Part shown: piece after piece, positions 35,345 to 44,431 of the stretch | How the letters are laid out: every line of letters begins with the position of its first letter | Numbering within the stretch: position 1 is the stretch's first letter | Translations under genes and position numbers: made by a program | Source of the DNA: Anoxybacillus ayderensis | GTDB taxonomy: Bacteria; Bacillota; Bacilli; Bacillales; Anoxybacillaceae | Direction: 5' to 3' | NCBI RefSeq assembly: GCF_000833605.1 | Contig: NZ_JXTG01000004.1 | Coordinates: forward strand, 124,001-188,000 | DNA: 64,000 bases | The notes under the pieces: model-generated | Told to the model about the DNA's origin: nothing | Database searches by the model: none | Seen by the model: the letters and a program-made list of their open reading frames with translations, nothing else

Positions 35345-36277
35345 ATGAAACCAATTCGGGAAACCATTCACCATTTGATGAATCGTCACGATTTTAAAGA
35401 ACGATATGAGGCGATGAAGCGCGACATTTTACGTGATCCTCATGTTCAAACATTTTTGCGTGGTCATCACGTGACGGATGCGATGTTAAATCGTCATCTC
35501 GGTAAATTGTACGAGTTTGTGCAACAAAGCAAGCATTGTGAACGTTGCCAAAGCTTAGAACAATGTCCGAACTTACTGAAAGGTTATACGCCTCATTTAA
35601 TTTGGCAAGGGAAAAACATTGACGTGCAATATGAGCGGTGTGCTCGTAAAGTGCAAGATGATGAACGAAAAAAACAACAGTCGCTCATTCGTAGTTTATT
35701 TATTCCGCGCGACATGTTGCAAGCATCGTTTGATCAGCTAGAAACGGACGATCTTGGGCGAATTGAAGCGATCGAGCTTGCGAACACGTTTGCATCGACA
35801 TACGAAATAGGCAAACGAATGAAAGGGCTATATTTATACGGATCGTTTGGCGTCGGAAAAACATATTTGTTAGCAGCGATGGCAAATGAGTTAGCACAAA
35901 GGCACATCGCTTCATTTCTCGTGTACGTACCAGAGTTTGTTCGCTCGTTGAAATCATCGCTTCAAACCGATGCATTTCAAGATACGATTGAATATGCAAA
36001 GCAAGTACCTGTCCTTATGCTCGATGATTTAGGAGCAGAATTAATGTCAAGTTGGTGGCGCGATGAGGTGCTCGGTCCGATTTTACAATATCGCATGCTT
36101 GAGCATTTGCCGACATGTTTTACATCAAATTTTGATTTAAAACGTCTGACGCATCACCTTGCTCACTCGCAGCGAGGCGAAGAAGAACAAGTAAAAGCGG
36201 CACGAATTATCGAACGAATTGTTTATTTAGCTACTCCGATCGAAATGACAGGAAAAAATCGCCGAATCGAAATGTGA
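35345..36277 (+). CDS. dnaI: Primosomal helicase loader DnaI
   Basis: A 310-residue AAA+ protein that loads the replicative helicase. The N-terminal helicase-binding domain (about 1-105) carries a zinc cluster CERCQSLEQC. The AAA+ domain has Walker A GSFGVGKTY, Walker B VLMLDDLGAE and a sensor/arginine segment TSNFDLKRLTHHL. It matches B. subtilis DnaI in length and position. The ATG lies 10 nt after dnaB behind TTAGGGGATAAACG. Confidence 0.93.
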   Translation: MKPIRETIHHLMNRHDFKERYEAMKRDILRDPHVQTFLRGHHVTDAMLNRHLGKLYEFVQQSKHCERCQSLEQCPNLLKGYTPHLIWQGKNIDVQYERCARKVQDDERKKQQSLIRSLFIPRDMLQASFDQLETDDLGRIEAIELANTFASTYEIGKRMKGLYLYGSFGVGKTYLLAAMANELAQRHIASFLVYVPEFVRSLKSSLQTDAFQDTIEYAKQVPVLMLDDLGAELMSSWWRDEVLGPILQYRMLEHLPTCFTSNFDLKRLTHHLAHSQRGEEEQVKAARIIERIVYLATPIEMTGKNRRIEM

Positions 36278-36339
36278 TAAACAAACGGTGTTCCCCATAT
36301 ATATAAAACAAGCATGTTTCGGGAAAAGGGGGGGCACCG

Positions 36340-37194
36340 TTGATTTATATCGTATTTCAAAATGGACAAGATGCACAACGACTATTTGAACAATTGAGTA
36401 AAGCACCGCAACCATATGGGAAGTTGCTTTATGATGACAAGACGATTACCGTTTTCTTTCATGAACAAAATGTTGCGCATATGCGCGCATTGTTCATTCC
36501 TATTTTTTCTTCATGCATCATTCGAGCATTTGAAACACGTTGGATTTTATCGATCATTTCCCGCACGTTTTTTTATGAAAACGAAGAAGAGCAACAACAA
36601 ATTTTACAGCTTACATATTCGTTTATTGACGGGGAAAGGCACGATTATCGTCTCGGAAAGAAAATAAATGTACCGCGTGAGCAACTGATTGCTCAATCGT
36701 TGCATGAATGTTTGCAGGAAGGGGTGTTTTCATTCGAGTCGCTTATCACTTTTCGCTTAAAGCCGTATTATGATCGGCTTATGCATTATGTGGAATTAGC
36801 GATTGACGAATACAAATTAGAACAAGAATACCAAACTTTTGTTCAACTGTTGCGCGAAATTGTGGCATCGCGCCAGCCGAAAATGAGCGTCCTTCATTTA
36901 GTATACGAAAACGAAACGTTTCAATTTTTCGATGACCATTTTTTTTACTTGTCACCTCATCAACTAAAGCAGTTTATTGACCGTCGATTGATGGTGAGTC
37001 AGCCGATGTACATTGATACATCTGTATTAGCGCCGCTCGTATCGATAGCACCAGAAAAAATATATATGTATACAAATGTGACAGATGTCGGAATGATTCA
37101 AACGATTCAAAATGTGTTTCAAGAGCGCATCGAGCTACGAACACCTCTTGATTTTCCAAAAAAATATGCTTATAATGACATACATAGTGAATAA
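36340..37194 (+). CDS. ytxC: Putative sporulation protein YtxC
   Basis: A 284-residue soluble protein starting MIYIVFQNGQDAQRLFEQL. Position between dnaI and thrS, length and overall pattern match YtxC of B. subtilis. No catalytic motif is obvious. TTG 36340 follows AAAAGGGGGGG, and there is no competing ATG nearby. The ytxB gene found between dnaI and ytxC in B. subtilis is absent. The 3' end of this gene contains the thrS promoter. Confidence 0.78.
   Translation: MIYIVFQNGQDAQRLFEQLSKAPQPYGKLLYDDKTITVFFHEQNVAHMRALFIPIFSSCIIRAFETRWILSIISRTFFYENEEEQQQILQLTYSFIDGERHDYRLGKKINVPREQLIAQSLHECLQEGVFSFESLITFRLKPYYDRLMHYVELAIDEYKLEQEYQTFVQLLREIVASRQPKMSVLHLVYENETFQFFDDHFFYLSPHQLKQFIDRRLMVSQPMYIDTSVLAPLVSIAPEKIYMYTNVTDVGMIQTIQNVFQERIELRTPLDFPKKYAYNDIHSE
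37148..37176 (+). promoter_or_regulatory. SigA promoter of thrS inside ytxC
   Basis: TTGATT (37148-37153) and TATAAT (37171-37176), 17 bp apart, lie within the last codons of ytxC. Confidence 0.75.
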
Positions 37195-37199
37195 AGCAA

Positions 37200-37470
37200 A
37201 AAGTGATGATGAGGACATGGGTGTATTTTTACGGTTCACAGAGAGGGAAGGCATAGGCTGAAACCTTCCTAACACGGAAAATGCACTTACCACCTCTAAA
37301 CTTCAGCAGTGAACAATGGGACGATTGCCCGTTTAGTAATTGCTGACGGTTTGCGCCGTTATCGAGATGAAGCCGTTTATACGCTCGCTTTATGTTCGTA
37401 TAGACGGGAAGAAGGGTGGAACCACGAAACCAACTCGTCCCTCGTTTTTGGGACGAGTTTTTTTATTTTT
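37200..37470 (+). ncRNA. T-box leader of thrS
   Basis: The T-box signature AGGGTGGAACCACG is at 37413-37426. It is followed by a terminator with a 10-bp stem (37432-37441 and 37450-37459) and T7. Upstream lie a GGAAGG/CCTTCC hairpin and a candidate specifier ACC at 37289-37291 followed by A, matching threonine. Uncharged tRNA-Thr should favour the antiterminator and allow thrS transcription. Confidence 0.92.
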
Positions 37471-37490
37471 TAAAAAAGGAGTGAGCAGCT

Positions 37491-39422
37491 TTGGTGGATG
37501 TAGTAAAAATTACATTTCCAGATGGAGCAGTGAAGGAGTTTCCGAAAGGAGTGACAACGGAAGATATTGCAGCGTCCATTAGCCCAGGACTGAAGAAAAA
37601 AGCAATTGCAGGAAAGCTAAACGATCGCATGATCGATTTGCGTACACCGATTGAAGAAGACGGTGCCATTTCGATTATTACGCAAGATATGCCAGAAGCG
37701 CTTGACATTTTACGTCATAGCACAGCGCATTTAATGGCACAAGCGATTAAACGATTGTACAAAGATGTGAAGCTTGGCGTTGGCCCTGTCATTGAAAACG
37801 GCTTTTACTATGATATTGATGTTGACGTACCAATTACAGCAGAAGACTTACCGAAAATTGAACAAGAAATGAAAAAAATTGTGAAAGAAAACTTAGATAT
37901 CGTTCGCCAAGAAGTGAGTCGCGAAGAAGCAATTCGTCGCTATACAGAAATTGGTGATCATTTAAAAATTGAACTTATTCACGACATTCCAGAGGGAGAA
38001 GTCGTTTCCATTTACGAACAAGGAGAGTTTTTCGACCTTTGCCGTGGGGTGCACGTCCCATCAACAGGAAAAATTAAAGAGTTTAAACTGTTAAGTGTAG
38101 CAGGTGCGTACTGGCGTGGTGACAGCAAAAACAAAATGTTGCAACGTATTTACGGTACAGCCTTTTTCAAAAAAGAAGATTTAGATGAATATTTACGTCT
38201 TTTACAAGAAGCGAAAGAGCGTGATCATCGTAAGCTCGGAAAAGAGCTTGACTTATTTATGACGTCGCAAAAAGTAGGACAAGGATTGCCGCTTTGGCTT
38301 CCAAAAGGTGCAACTATTCGCCGAACAATTGAGCGTTATATCGTCGATAAAGAGCTGTCGCTTGGCTATCAACACGTATATACACCGGTGCTCGGTAGCG
38401 TCGAGTTATATAAAACGTCTGGCCATTGGGATCATTATAAAGATGGAATGTTTCCGCCAATGGAGATGGATAATGAACAGCTTGTCTTACGTCCGATGAA
38501 CTGTCCGCATCATATGATGGTGTATAAACATAAAATTCATAGCTATCGCGAATTGCCAATTCGTATCGCAGAGCTCGGTACGATGCATCGTTACGAAATG
38601 TCAGGGGCGCTTACAGGATTGCAACGCGTTCGTGGGATGACGTTGAATGATGCGCATATTTTCGTTCGCCCAGATCAAATTAAAGACGAGTTTAAGCGCG
38701 TCGTTAATTTAATTTTAGATGTATATAAAGATTTCGGTTTAACGGACTATTCGTTCCGTCTGTCGTATCGCGATCCGCAAGATAAAGAAAAATATTACGA
38801 TGACGATGCGATGTGGGAAAAAGCACAAAGCATGTTAAAAGAGGCGATGGACGAGCTCGGACTTGACTATTACGAAGCAGAAGGAGAAGCTGCGTTTTAC
38901 GGTCCAAAACTAGACGTTCAAGTGCGAACAGCGCTCGGAAAAGATGAAACGTTATCTACCGTTCAACTTGACTTCTTGTTACCGGAACGTTTTGACTTAA
39001 CATATATCGGTGAAGACGGAAAACCGCATCGCCCGGTTGTCATCCATCGCGGTGTCGTATCAACGATGGAACGTTTCGTTGCCTTTTTAATTGAGGAGTA
39101 TAAAGGGGCGTTCCCGACATGGTTAGCGCCTGTACAAGTACAAGTTATTCCTGTTTCCCCAGCTGTTCATATAGATTATGCGTATGAAGTAAAACAGGCG
39201 TTACAAGCTGCAGGCATTCGTGTTGAAGTCGATGAGCGTGAAGAAAAAATTGGATACAAAATTCGCGAAGCGCAAATGCAAAAAATTCCGTACATGCTCG
39301 TTGTTGGGGATAACGAAGTAAACGAACGGGCAGTGAACGTGCGAAAATATGGGGAACAAAAGAGCGAAACGATGCCGCTCGATGCGTTCGTTGACTCCAT
39401 CGTAAAAGAAGTGCGTAAATAA
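37491..39422 (+). CDS. thrS: Threonine-tRNA ligase
   Basis: A 643-residue class II synthetase. It has an N-terminal TGS domain ([21 protein letters not shown]), an editing domain with [15 protein letters not shown] and a [10 protein letters not shown] zinc/editing segment, a catalytic core with [23 protein letters not shown], and a C-terminal anticodon-binding domain. TTG 37491 follows AAAAAGGAG at 9 nt; GTG 37494 is the alternative. Expression is set by the T-box in front. No clear terminator follows before the infC promoter. Confidence 0.95.
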   Translation: MVDVVKITFPDGAVKEFPKGVTTEDIAASISPGLKKKAIAGKLNDRMIDLRTPIEEDGAISIITQDMPEALDILRHSTAHLMAQAIKRLYKDVKLGVGPVIENGFYYDIDVDVPITAEDLPKIEQEMKKIVKENLDIVRQEVSREEAIRRYTEIGDHLKIELIHDIPEGEVVSIYEQGEFFDLCRGVHVPSTGKIKEFKLLSVAGAYWRGDSKNKMLQRIYGTAFFKKEDLDEYLRLLQEAKERDHRKLGKELDLFMTSQKVGQGLPLWLPKGATIRRTIERYIVDKELSLGYQHVYTPVLGSVELYKTSGHWDHYKDGMFPPMEMDNEQLVLRPMNCPHHMMVYKHKIHSYRELPIRIAELGTMHRYEMSGALTGLQRVRGMTLNDAHIFVRPDQIKDEFKRVVNLILDVYKDFGLTDYSFRLSYRDPQDKEKYYDDDAMWEKAQSMLKEAMDELGLDYYEAEGEAAFYGPKLDVQVRTALGKDETLSTVQLDFLLPERFDLTYIGEDGKPHRPVVIHRGVVSTMERFVAFLIEEYKGAFPTWLAPVQVQVIPVSPAVHIDYAYEVKQALQAAGIRVEVDEREEKIGYKIREAQMQKIPYMLVVGDNEVNERAVNVRKYGEQKSETMPLDAFVDSIVKEVRK

Positions 39423-39483
39423 ATAGTTGCATTTTCGCCCCATGTTTGTTATAGTTTTATTTGTTGTGATCAATTGACATCAG

Positions 39484-39513
39484 TTGACAATGTGTTTTGA
39501 TATATGGTATATA
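39484..39513 (+). promoter_or_regulatory. SigA promoter of infC-rpmI-rplT
   Basis: TTGACA (39484-39489) and TATATA (39508-39513) with 18-bp spacing, about 200 bp before infC. Confidence 0.6.
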
Positions 39514-39539
39514 TGTTGAAGTAAAAGTAAATACTTGTT

Positions 39540-39660
39540 TGAACATAAGCAGAAGCACCCGCTTCTCACCTGATCGACGCCGTATGGCTGTTAGCAGGTT
39601 TCATGACAGAAAAATGTTGTGAGCGAGACGTGTGGGTGTATTGTGCCCACACGTTTTTTG
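39540..39660 (+). ncRNA. L20-type leader attenuator of infC operon
   Basis: The leader has a hairpin AGAAGC/GCTTCT (39551-39566), a CACCTG...CAGGTT pairing (about 39567-39600) and a clear terminator ACGTGTGGG/CCCACACGT (39628-39636, 39646-39654) with T6. In B. subtilis and relatives ribosomal protein L20 binds such a leader and causes early termination. The assignment is by position and overall layout. Confidence 0.75.
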
Positions 39661-39716
39661 TCGTGTGCGTTCTGCTTTAACAAACAAGCTTGAAAAAACC
39701 GTGGAGGTGGCTAGTT

Positions 39717-40232
39717 ATTAGCAAAGATTTTATTATTAATGAAAACATTCGGGCACGTGAAGTTCGTTTAGTCGATCCAAATGGAGAGCAACTTGGGATT
39801 AAGACGAAGCAAGAAGCGTTAGAAATTGCAGCGCGTTTAAATTTAGATTTAGTGATGGTTGCACCAAATGCGAAACCGCCAGTGTGCCGCATTATGGACT
39901 ATGGTAAGTTCCGCTTCGAGCAACAAAAGAAAGAAAAAGAAGCGCGCAAAAAGCAAAAAGTGATTAACGTAAAAGAAGTTCGTTTAAGCCCAACGATCGA
40001 AGAACATGACTTCAACACGAAATTGCGCAACGCGCGGAAGTTCCTTGAAAAAGGAGATAAAGTGAAAGCGACGATTCGCTTTAAAGGACGTGCGATTACG
40101 CATAAGGAAATTGGTCAGCGCGTGCTTGATCGATTTGCTGAGGCGTGCGCGGATATTGGTACGGTTGAGACGGCTCCGAAAATGGACGGCCGCAGCATGT
40201 TTTTAGTGCTAGCACCGAAAAACGACAAATAA
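39717..40232 (+). CDS. infC: Translation initiation factor IF-3 (ATT start)
   Basis: A 171-residue IF-3 with the N-domain [19 protein letters not shown], a Lys-rich linker ([19 protein letters not shown]) and a C-domain ending [16 protein letters not shown]. The start is ATT 39717: GGAGGTGG lies just upstream, and the protein then begins SKDFIIN as does purified B. stearothermophilus IF-3. IF-3 rejects non-standard start codons, so an AUU start allows autoregulation. No ATG, GTG or TTG fits both frame and ribosome site. The L20 attenuator precedes it. Confidence 0.93.
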   Translation: MSKDFIINENIRAREVRLVDPNGEQLGIKTKQEALEIAARLNLDLVMVAPNAKPPVCRIMDYGKFRFEQQKKEKEARKKQKVINVKEVRLSPTIEEHDFNTKLRNARKFLEKGDKVKATIRFKGRAITHKEIGQRVLDRFAEACADIGTVETAPKMDGRSMFLVLAPKNDK

Positions 40233-40251
40233 CAAAAGGGAGGAACACCTT

Positions 40252-40452
40252 ATGCCAAAAATGAAAACTCACAAAGGCTCAGCGAAGCGTTTCAAAAAGA
40301 CAGGAACAGGTCAATTAAAACGTTCACACGCATTCACTAGCCACTTATTCGCAAACAAAACGCAAAAACAAAAGCGTAAACTTCGTAAAGCAACGCTCGT
40401 ATCAAAAGGCGATTTCAAACGCATTCGTCAATTGTTAGATAACGTAAAATAA
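40252..40452 (+). CDS. rpmI: 50S ribosomal protein L35
   Basis: A 66-residue very basic protein, [20 protein letters not shown], standard for L35. GGGAGG precedes the ATG, and it lies 19 nt after infC. It is part of the large ribosomal subunit, cotranscribed with infC and rplT. Confidence 0.97.
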   Translation: MPKMKTHKGSAKRFKKTGTGQLKRSHAFTSHLFANKTQKQKRKLRKATLVSKGDFKRIRQLLDNVK

Positions 40453-40470
40453 TTTTAGGAGGGAAATGTT

Positions 40471-40830
40471 ATGCCACGTGTAAAAGGCGGTACAGTCACA
40501 CGCAGACGTCGTAAAAAAATTCTTAAACTTGCAAAAGGATATTTCGGTTCGAAACATCGTTTATATAAAGTTGCAAATCAACAAGTAATGAAATCGTTAA
40601 TGTATGCGTATCGCGATCGTCGCCAACGCAAACGCGATTTCCGCAAACTTTGGATTACGCGCATTAACGCTGCAGCGCGCATGAACGGTCTTTCTTACAG
40701 CCGTTTAATGCACGGATTAAAGCTTGCAGGAATCGAAGTAAACCGCAAAATGCTTGCTGATTTAGCAGTAAACGATGCAGCAGCATTCACACAACTTGCA
40801 AACATCGCAAAAGAAAACTTAAACAAGTAA
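40471..40830 (+). CDS. rplT: 50S ribosomal protein L20
   Basis: A 119-residue basic protein starting [20 protein letters not shown], the usual L20 length. TTTTAGGAGGG precedes the ATG. L20 binds 23S rRNA early in assembly and is the expected repressor acting on the infC leader, closing a feedback loop within this operon. Confidence 0.97.
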   Translation: MPRVKGGTVTRRRRKKILKLAKGYFGSKHRLYKVANQQVMKSLMYAYRDRRQRKRDFRKLWITRINAAARMNGLSYSRLMHGLKLAGIEVNRKMLADLAVNDAAAFTQLANIAKENLNK

Positions 40831-40836
40831 TAAAGG

Positions 40837-40873
40837 AAATGACCATTCTCCCTTGAGGGGATGGTCATTTTTT
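40837..40873 (+). terminator. Terminator of infC-rpmI-rplT
   Basis: AAATGACCAT pairs with ATGGTCATTT, with an inner CCC/GGG stem, followed by T6. Confidence 0.9.
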
Positions 40874-40890
40874 ATAAGAGGGGGAGAAAA

Positions 40891-41379
40891 ATGGATATAA
40901 AAAAATTATTTTCTATGCAACGGCAATTAGATGAGCGAATTGAAACGGAGCGTGGTTTGCGCGGTGAACGTTTAGTTGAGCGCAAGTTGTTAGCTCTTCT
41001 TGTTGAAATTGGAGAACTGGCGAACGAAACACGTTGCTTTAAATTTTGGAGTTCGAAGCCGAAAGCGGCAGAAGAAACAATTTTAGAGGAATATGTAGAC
41101 GGCCTTCATTTTATTTTATCGCTCGGGCTTGATCTTTCGCTTCATGAGCATGTAAAATGGCCGCATGTGCAAGAAAGTCATCCGCTCGTTGAACAGTTTT
41201 TACACGTATTTGAAGCCGTTCAGACGTTTCGCGAAAAGATGGACGAACAAGCATACGATCAATTAGTGTATGCGTATGCACAGCTCGGTCATGCGCTTCA
41301 ATTTAATGCTGAACAAATTGAGCGAGCGTATGTCGCAAAAAACGAAGTGAACCATGAGCGACAAAGTCACAATTATTAA
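40891..41379 (+). CDS. Dimeric all-alpha dUTP diphosphatase family protein
   Basis: A 162-residue all-helical protein. Metal-binding acidic motifs are seen in LLVEIGELANETRCFKFW (ExxE) and ILEEYVDGLHFIL (ExxD), the pattern of dimeric dUTPases of the MazG-like superfamily. It probably hydrolyses dUTP to dUMP and PPi, keeping uracil out of DNA. ATG 40891 follows GAGGGGGAG. It lies between the L20 operon and ysdC and has its own ribosome site but no clear promoter. Confidence 0.8.
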   Translation: MDIKKLFSMQRQLDERIETERGLRGERLVERKLLALLVEIGELANETRCFKFWSSKPKAAEETILEEYVDGLHFILSLGLDLSLHEHVKWPHVQESHPLVEQFLHVFEAVQTFREKMDEQAYDQLVYAYAQLGHALQFNAEQIERAYVAKNEVNHERQSHNY

Positions 41380-41404
41380 CAACTGTCAAAATGTTTAGTA
41401 TAAT
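41376..41404 (+). promoter_or_regulatory. SigA promoter of ysdC
   Basis: TTAACA (41376-41381) and TATAAT (41399-41404) with 17-bp spacing, 30 bp before the ysdC start. Confidence 0.7.
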
Positions 41405-41434
41405 GAATGTTGTACATAGAGAGGAGTGACATAC

Positions 41435-42520
41435 GTGAAGAAATTAGATGAAACGTTAACGATGTTGAAAGCGTTAACGGATGCAAAAGGTGTTCCGGGC
41501 AATGAACGGGAAGTACGTGAAGTAATGAAATCGTACATCGCTCCATATGCAGATGAAGTCACGACGGATCGTCTCGGTAGCTTAATTGCAAAAAAAGTAG
41601 GAAAAGAAAACGGACCAAAAGTGATGATTGCTGGTCACTTAGATGAAGTTGGTTTTATGGTGACGCAAATTGATGAAAAGGGCTTCATTCGTTTCCAACC
41701 GCTTGGCGGGTGGTGGGGACAAGTGATGCTCGCTCAACGCGTGACGATCGTAACAAAACAAGGGGATATTACAGGCGTCATCGGCTCAAAGCCGCCACAC
41801 ATTTTACCTGCTGAAGCAAGAAGAAAACCGGTGGAAATAAAAGATATGTTTATTGACATCGGAGCTTCTAGCCGTGACGAGGCGATTGCTTGGGGTGTGC
41901 GCCCTGGCGATGCCATTGTGCCATATTTTGAATTCACGGTGATGAACAATGAAAAAATGTTGCTTGCGAAAGCATGGGATAACCGTATCGGTTGCGCCGT
42001 TGCGATCGATGTACTCAAACAATTAAAAGACGTCGAGCATCCAAACGTCGTATACGGCGTCGGCACAGTACAAGAAGAAGTCGGCTTGCGCGGTGCACGA
42101 ACATCTGCTTTTACGATTGAACCAGATATTGCTTTTGCGGTTGACGTTGGCATCGCTGGCGATACGCCAGGTGTATCAGAAAAAGAGGCGATGGGGAAAC
42201 TTGGCGGTGGCCCGCATATCGTTTTATACGATGCAACGCTCGTTTCCCATAAAGGATTGCGCGAATTCGTCATTCATGTTGCAGAGGAAATGAACATTCC
42301 ATATCGTTTTGATGCGATGCCAGGTGGCGGAACAGACGCAGGTGCGATCCATATGACGATGCGCGGTGTTCCAGCATTGACCATCTCCATCCCAACGCGC
42401 TACATTCACTCCCATGCTGCGCTTCTTCATCGCGATGACTACGAACAAACAGTAAAACTATTAGTCGAAGTCATTAAGCGACTGGATGAAGAGAAAGTAA
42501 AAGAAATTACCTTTGATTAA
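41435..42520 (+). CDS. ysdC: M42-family glutamyl/aminopeptidase YsdC
   Basis: A 361-residue co-catalytic metallo-aminopeptidase of the M42 family, close to B. subtilis YsdC in length and sequence. Metal-site segments are [45 protein letters not shown] (catalytic Glu pair), [13 protein letters not shown] and [13 protein letters not shown]. It should form a large self-compartmentalised oligomer in the cytosol, as known for the family. GTG 41435 follows GAGAGGAG; GTG 41426 is inside that site. Confidence 0.93.
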   Translation: MKKLDETLTMLKALTDAKGVPGNEREVREVMKSYIAPYADEVTTDRLGSLIAKKVGKENGPKVMIAGHLDEVGFMVTQIDEKGFIRFQPLGGWWGQVMLAQRVTIVTKQGDITGVIGSKPPHILPAEARRKPVEIKDMFIDIGASSRDEAIAWGVRPGDAIVPYFEFTVMNNEKMLLAKAWDNRIGCAVAIDVLKQLKDVEHPNVVYGVGTVQEEVGLRGARTSAFTIEPDIAFAVDVGIAGDTPGVSEKEAMGKLGGGPHIVLYDATLVSHKGLREFVIHVAEEMNIPYRFDAMPGGGTDAGAIHMTMRGVPALTISIPTRYIHSHAALLHRDDYEQTVKLLVEVIKRLDEEKVKEITFD

Positions 42521-42529
42521 GAGAAGAGA

Positions 42530-42557
42530 AGTCGACCTGTACACGGTCGGCTTTTTT
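42530..42557 (+). terminator. Terminator after ysdC, target of the intron
   Basis: AGTCGACC (42530-42537) pairs with GGTCGGCT (42545-42552, one G-T pair), followed by T6. The group IIC intron starts one or two bases after the T run. Confidence 0.85.
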
Positions 42558-42558
42558 G

Positions 42559-43217
42559 GTGCGCTCGGCATGGGTGCAATCTATAGGGTGAAAGTCCCGA
42601 ACTGCGAAGGCAGAAGTAGCAGTTAGCTTAACGTAAGGGTGTCCGTGGTGACGCGGAATCTGAAGGAAGCGAGCGGCAAACTTCCGGTCTGAGGAACACG
42701 AACTTCATATAAGGCTAGGTATCATTGGATGAGTTTGCCAAACAAAACAAAGTCCTTTCTGCCGAAGATGATACAGAGTAAATGAAGCAGATAGATGGAA
42801 GGAAAGATTGCACTCTTACCCGAGGAGGTCTGATGGATACGTGAAGTACGCTTCATAACCTACTTAGTGATAGGTAGCTGAACCATCAGAAGTCAGCAGA
42901 GGTCATAGTACGAATCGGTGTAGAACGATTCGGAAGGACCGAACAATCAAGAGAAAATAGCCCTTGGCATTCAGTTCGTCATGATGAACACAGAAAACAT
43001 AGAACCTACCAAGAGAAAGGAAACGGTGAATTCCGTGGGAGATCTCTAGGAGGGTGGAGTGACGACTGGCATAAGAAGATCAGCTATTTACGGAAGGAAG
43101 AACGATGCTTTTGAATCGAGAATTCTTGCGTCACTTATCTTGATTGAACCGCCGTATACGGAACCGTACGTACGGTGGTGTGAGAGGACGGAGGTTAACC
43201 ACCTCCTCCTACTCGAT
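42559..43217 (+). mobile_element. Group IIC intron without reverse transcriptase gene
   Basis: The 5' end GTGCGCTCGGCATGGGTGCA and the long domain I resemble the Oceanobacillus iheyensis group IIC intron I remember from structural work. Domain III-like sequence ends near 42943. Domain IV is closed by CAATCAAG (42944-42951) and CTTGATTG (43139-43146) and is only about 200 nt. Domain V (43147-43180) has the CCGCCGTATAC...GTACGTACGGTGG arms, including the CGC triad of class C. Domain VI (about 43186-43210) has the GGAGGTTAACCACCTCC hairpin. The 3' end is near CTACTCGAT, uncertain by 1-2 nt. No maturase is encoded; domain IV keeps only a 22-codon frame (42981-43049), so splicing or mobility would need help in trans. 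Confidence 0.9.
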
Positions 43218-43265
43218 TTTACAACAAGTGATTAAGATTTGATTAAGATTGACAGGAGAAAATTG

Positions 43266-43295
43266 TTGAAAGTGGTTTTATATACATGTTAGATT
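43266..43295 (+). promoter_or_regulatory. Probable promoter of araPST
   Basis: TTGAAA (43266-43271) and TTAGAT/TAGATT (43289-43295) at 17-18 bp. An AraR-like box begins about 10 bp downstream. The rest of the 204-bp gap to araP shows only the two AraR boxes. Confidence 0.45.
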
Positions 43296-43305
43296 ATTAA
43301 TAAAA

Positions 43306-43321
43306 ATTGTACGAACAAAAT
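43306..43321. promoter_or_regulatory. AraR-like operator 1 before araP
   Basis: ATTGTACGAACAAAAT resembles the AraR consensus ATTTGTACGTACAAAT. It lies just after the likely -10, where it would block transcription start. Confidence 0.65.
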
Positions 43322-43378
43322 TGATCCTGGTTATATCAAAGTAAGGTGACGGATTTGCAAGAAAGGATGATTAAAAAT

Positions 43379-43394
43379 ATTAATACGTACAATA
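43379..43394. promoter_or_regulatory. AraR-like operator 2 before araP
   Basis: ATTAATACGTACAATA matches 12 of 16 AraR consensus positions and sits in a wider repeat ATATTAAT...ATTAATAT. Its centre is 73 bp from operator 1, about seven helical turns, which would suit looping. Confidence 0.5.
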
Positions 43395-43421
43395 TTAATA
43401 TCTATTCCAGGAGGAAATATT

Positions 43422-44420
43422 ATGAAAAAGTTATTATTTATTTACGTTTTTTTGATCATTGCATTTATTATTTATGTATATGATTACAATCTACAAATTT
43501 CCCACATTAATTCTTTTCATCAAGAGGTTCAAACACTTCAAGGAAAAATAGATGAAAAATACGTGATGGTCACCTTTTTATCGGGAATTGATTATTGGAA
43601 AAACTGTTTAAAAGGGTTCGAAGATGCGGCACAGGCGTTAAACGTCTCGGTCGAATATCGAGGAGCAACGCAATATGATGTGAACGAACAAGTGACAGTG
43701 TTAGAACAAGTGATTGCTAGAAAACCAGCAGGTATCGCTATTTCAGCAATGGATCCTAACAAACTGACGAAAACAATTAATAAAGCAGTCGAACAAGGAA
43801 TCCCTGTTGTATTATTCGACTCCGATGCACTTGGAAGTAAAGCGTTTTCTTTTTTAGGAACAAATAACTACAATGCCGGAGCAACAGCTGCACACAAGAT
43901 GGCTGAACTGCTTGGGAGAAAAGGGAAAGTCGCTGTCATTACATTGCCAAACCAACTAAATCACCAGCAACGAACAAAAGGATTTATTGAAACGATGTAC
44001 AAAGAATACCCCGGAATAGAAGTGGCGGTGGTAAAAGACGGAAAAGGAGATGCACTTGTTTCTAAGCAAGTAGCACTGGAAATATTGAAACAATACCCCG
44101 ACCTTTCCGGAATCTTTGTTACCGAAGCAAATGGGGGAGTGGGGGTAGGGGAAGCGGTTTCCCTACTCGCAAAGAAAACAAGAATTATTAGTTTCGACAC
44201 AGACAAAAGAACGTTAGATATGGTTAAACAAGGCCTTATCGATGCAACGCTTGCTCAAGGCACATGGAATATGGGCTATTGGGCGCTACAATTTTTATTT
44301 CATCTTCACCATAAACTAACACCGTCGTTATCATCCGATTATCCGTTGATGCCTTCGTACGTCGATACGGGTATTACAGTTGTTACGAAAGAGAATGTCG
44401 ATAGTTTTTATGCGAAATGA
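43422..44420 (+). CDS. araP: Membrane-anchored sugar-binding sensor protein AraP
   Basis: A 332-residue protein with an N-terminal hydrophobic anchor (about residues 3-20) and no lipobox. A periplasmic-binding-protein type 1 domain follows (VMVTFLSGIDYWKNCLKGFEDAA...AISAMDPNKLTKTINKAVEQGIPVVLFDSDA). It faces outside and should present bound sugar to the AraS kinase. In G. stearothermophilus araPST is described as a three-component arabinose-sensing system, and the gene order here is the same. CAGGAGGAAA precedes the ATG. It overlaps the preceding start codon region of araS by 4 nt. Confidence 0.85.
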   Translation: MKKLLFIYVFLIIAFIIYVYDYNLQISHINSFHQEVQTLQGKIDEKYVMVTFLSGIDYWKNCLKGFEDAAQALNVSVEYRGATQYDVNEQVTVLEQVIARKPAGIAISAMDPNKLTKTINKAVEQGIPVVLFDSDALGSKAFSFLGTNNYNAGATAAHKMAELLGRKGKVAVITLPNQLNHQQRTKGFIETMYKEYPGIEVAVVKDGKGDALVSKQVALEILKQYPDLSGIFVTEANGGVGVGEAVSLLAKKTRIISFDTDKRTLDMVKQGLIDATLAQGTWNMGYWALQFLFHLHHKLTPSLSSDYPLMPSYVDTGITVVTKENVDSFYAK

Positions 44421-44431
44421 AAGAGGGATTC

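Noticed and set aside
41734-42273. 179-codon open frame on the minus strand inside ysdC
   Set aside because: It lies fully opposite the M42 peptidase gene, with low-complexity composition and no ribosome site.
42981-43213. Reading frame through intron domains IV to VI as a possible protein gene
   Set aside because: It is broken by TAG at 43047-43049, and the downstream part runs through the catalytic RNA domains V and VI. It is more likely a remnant in a ribozyme than a gene.
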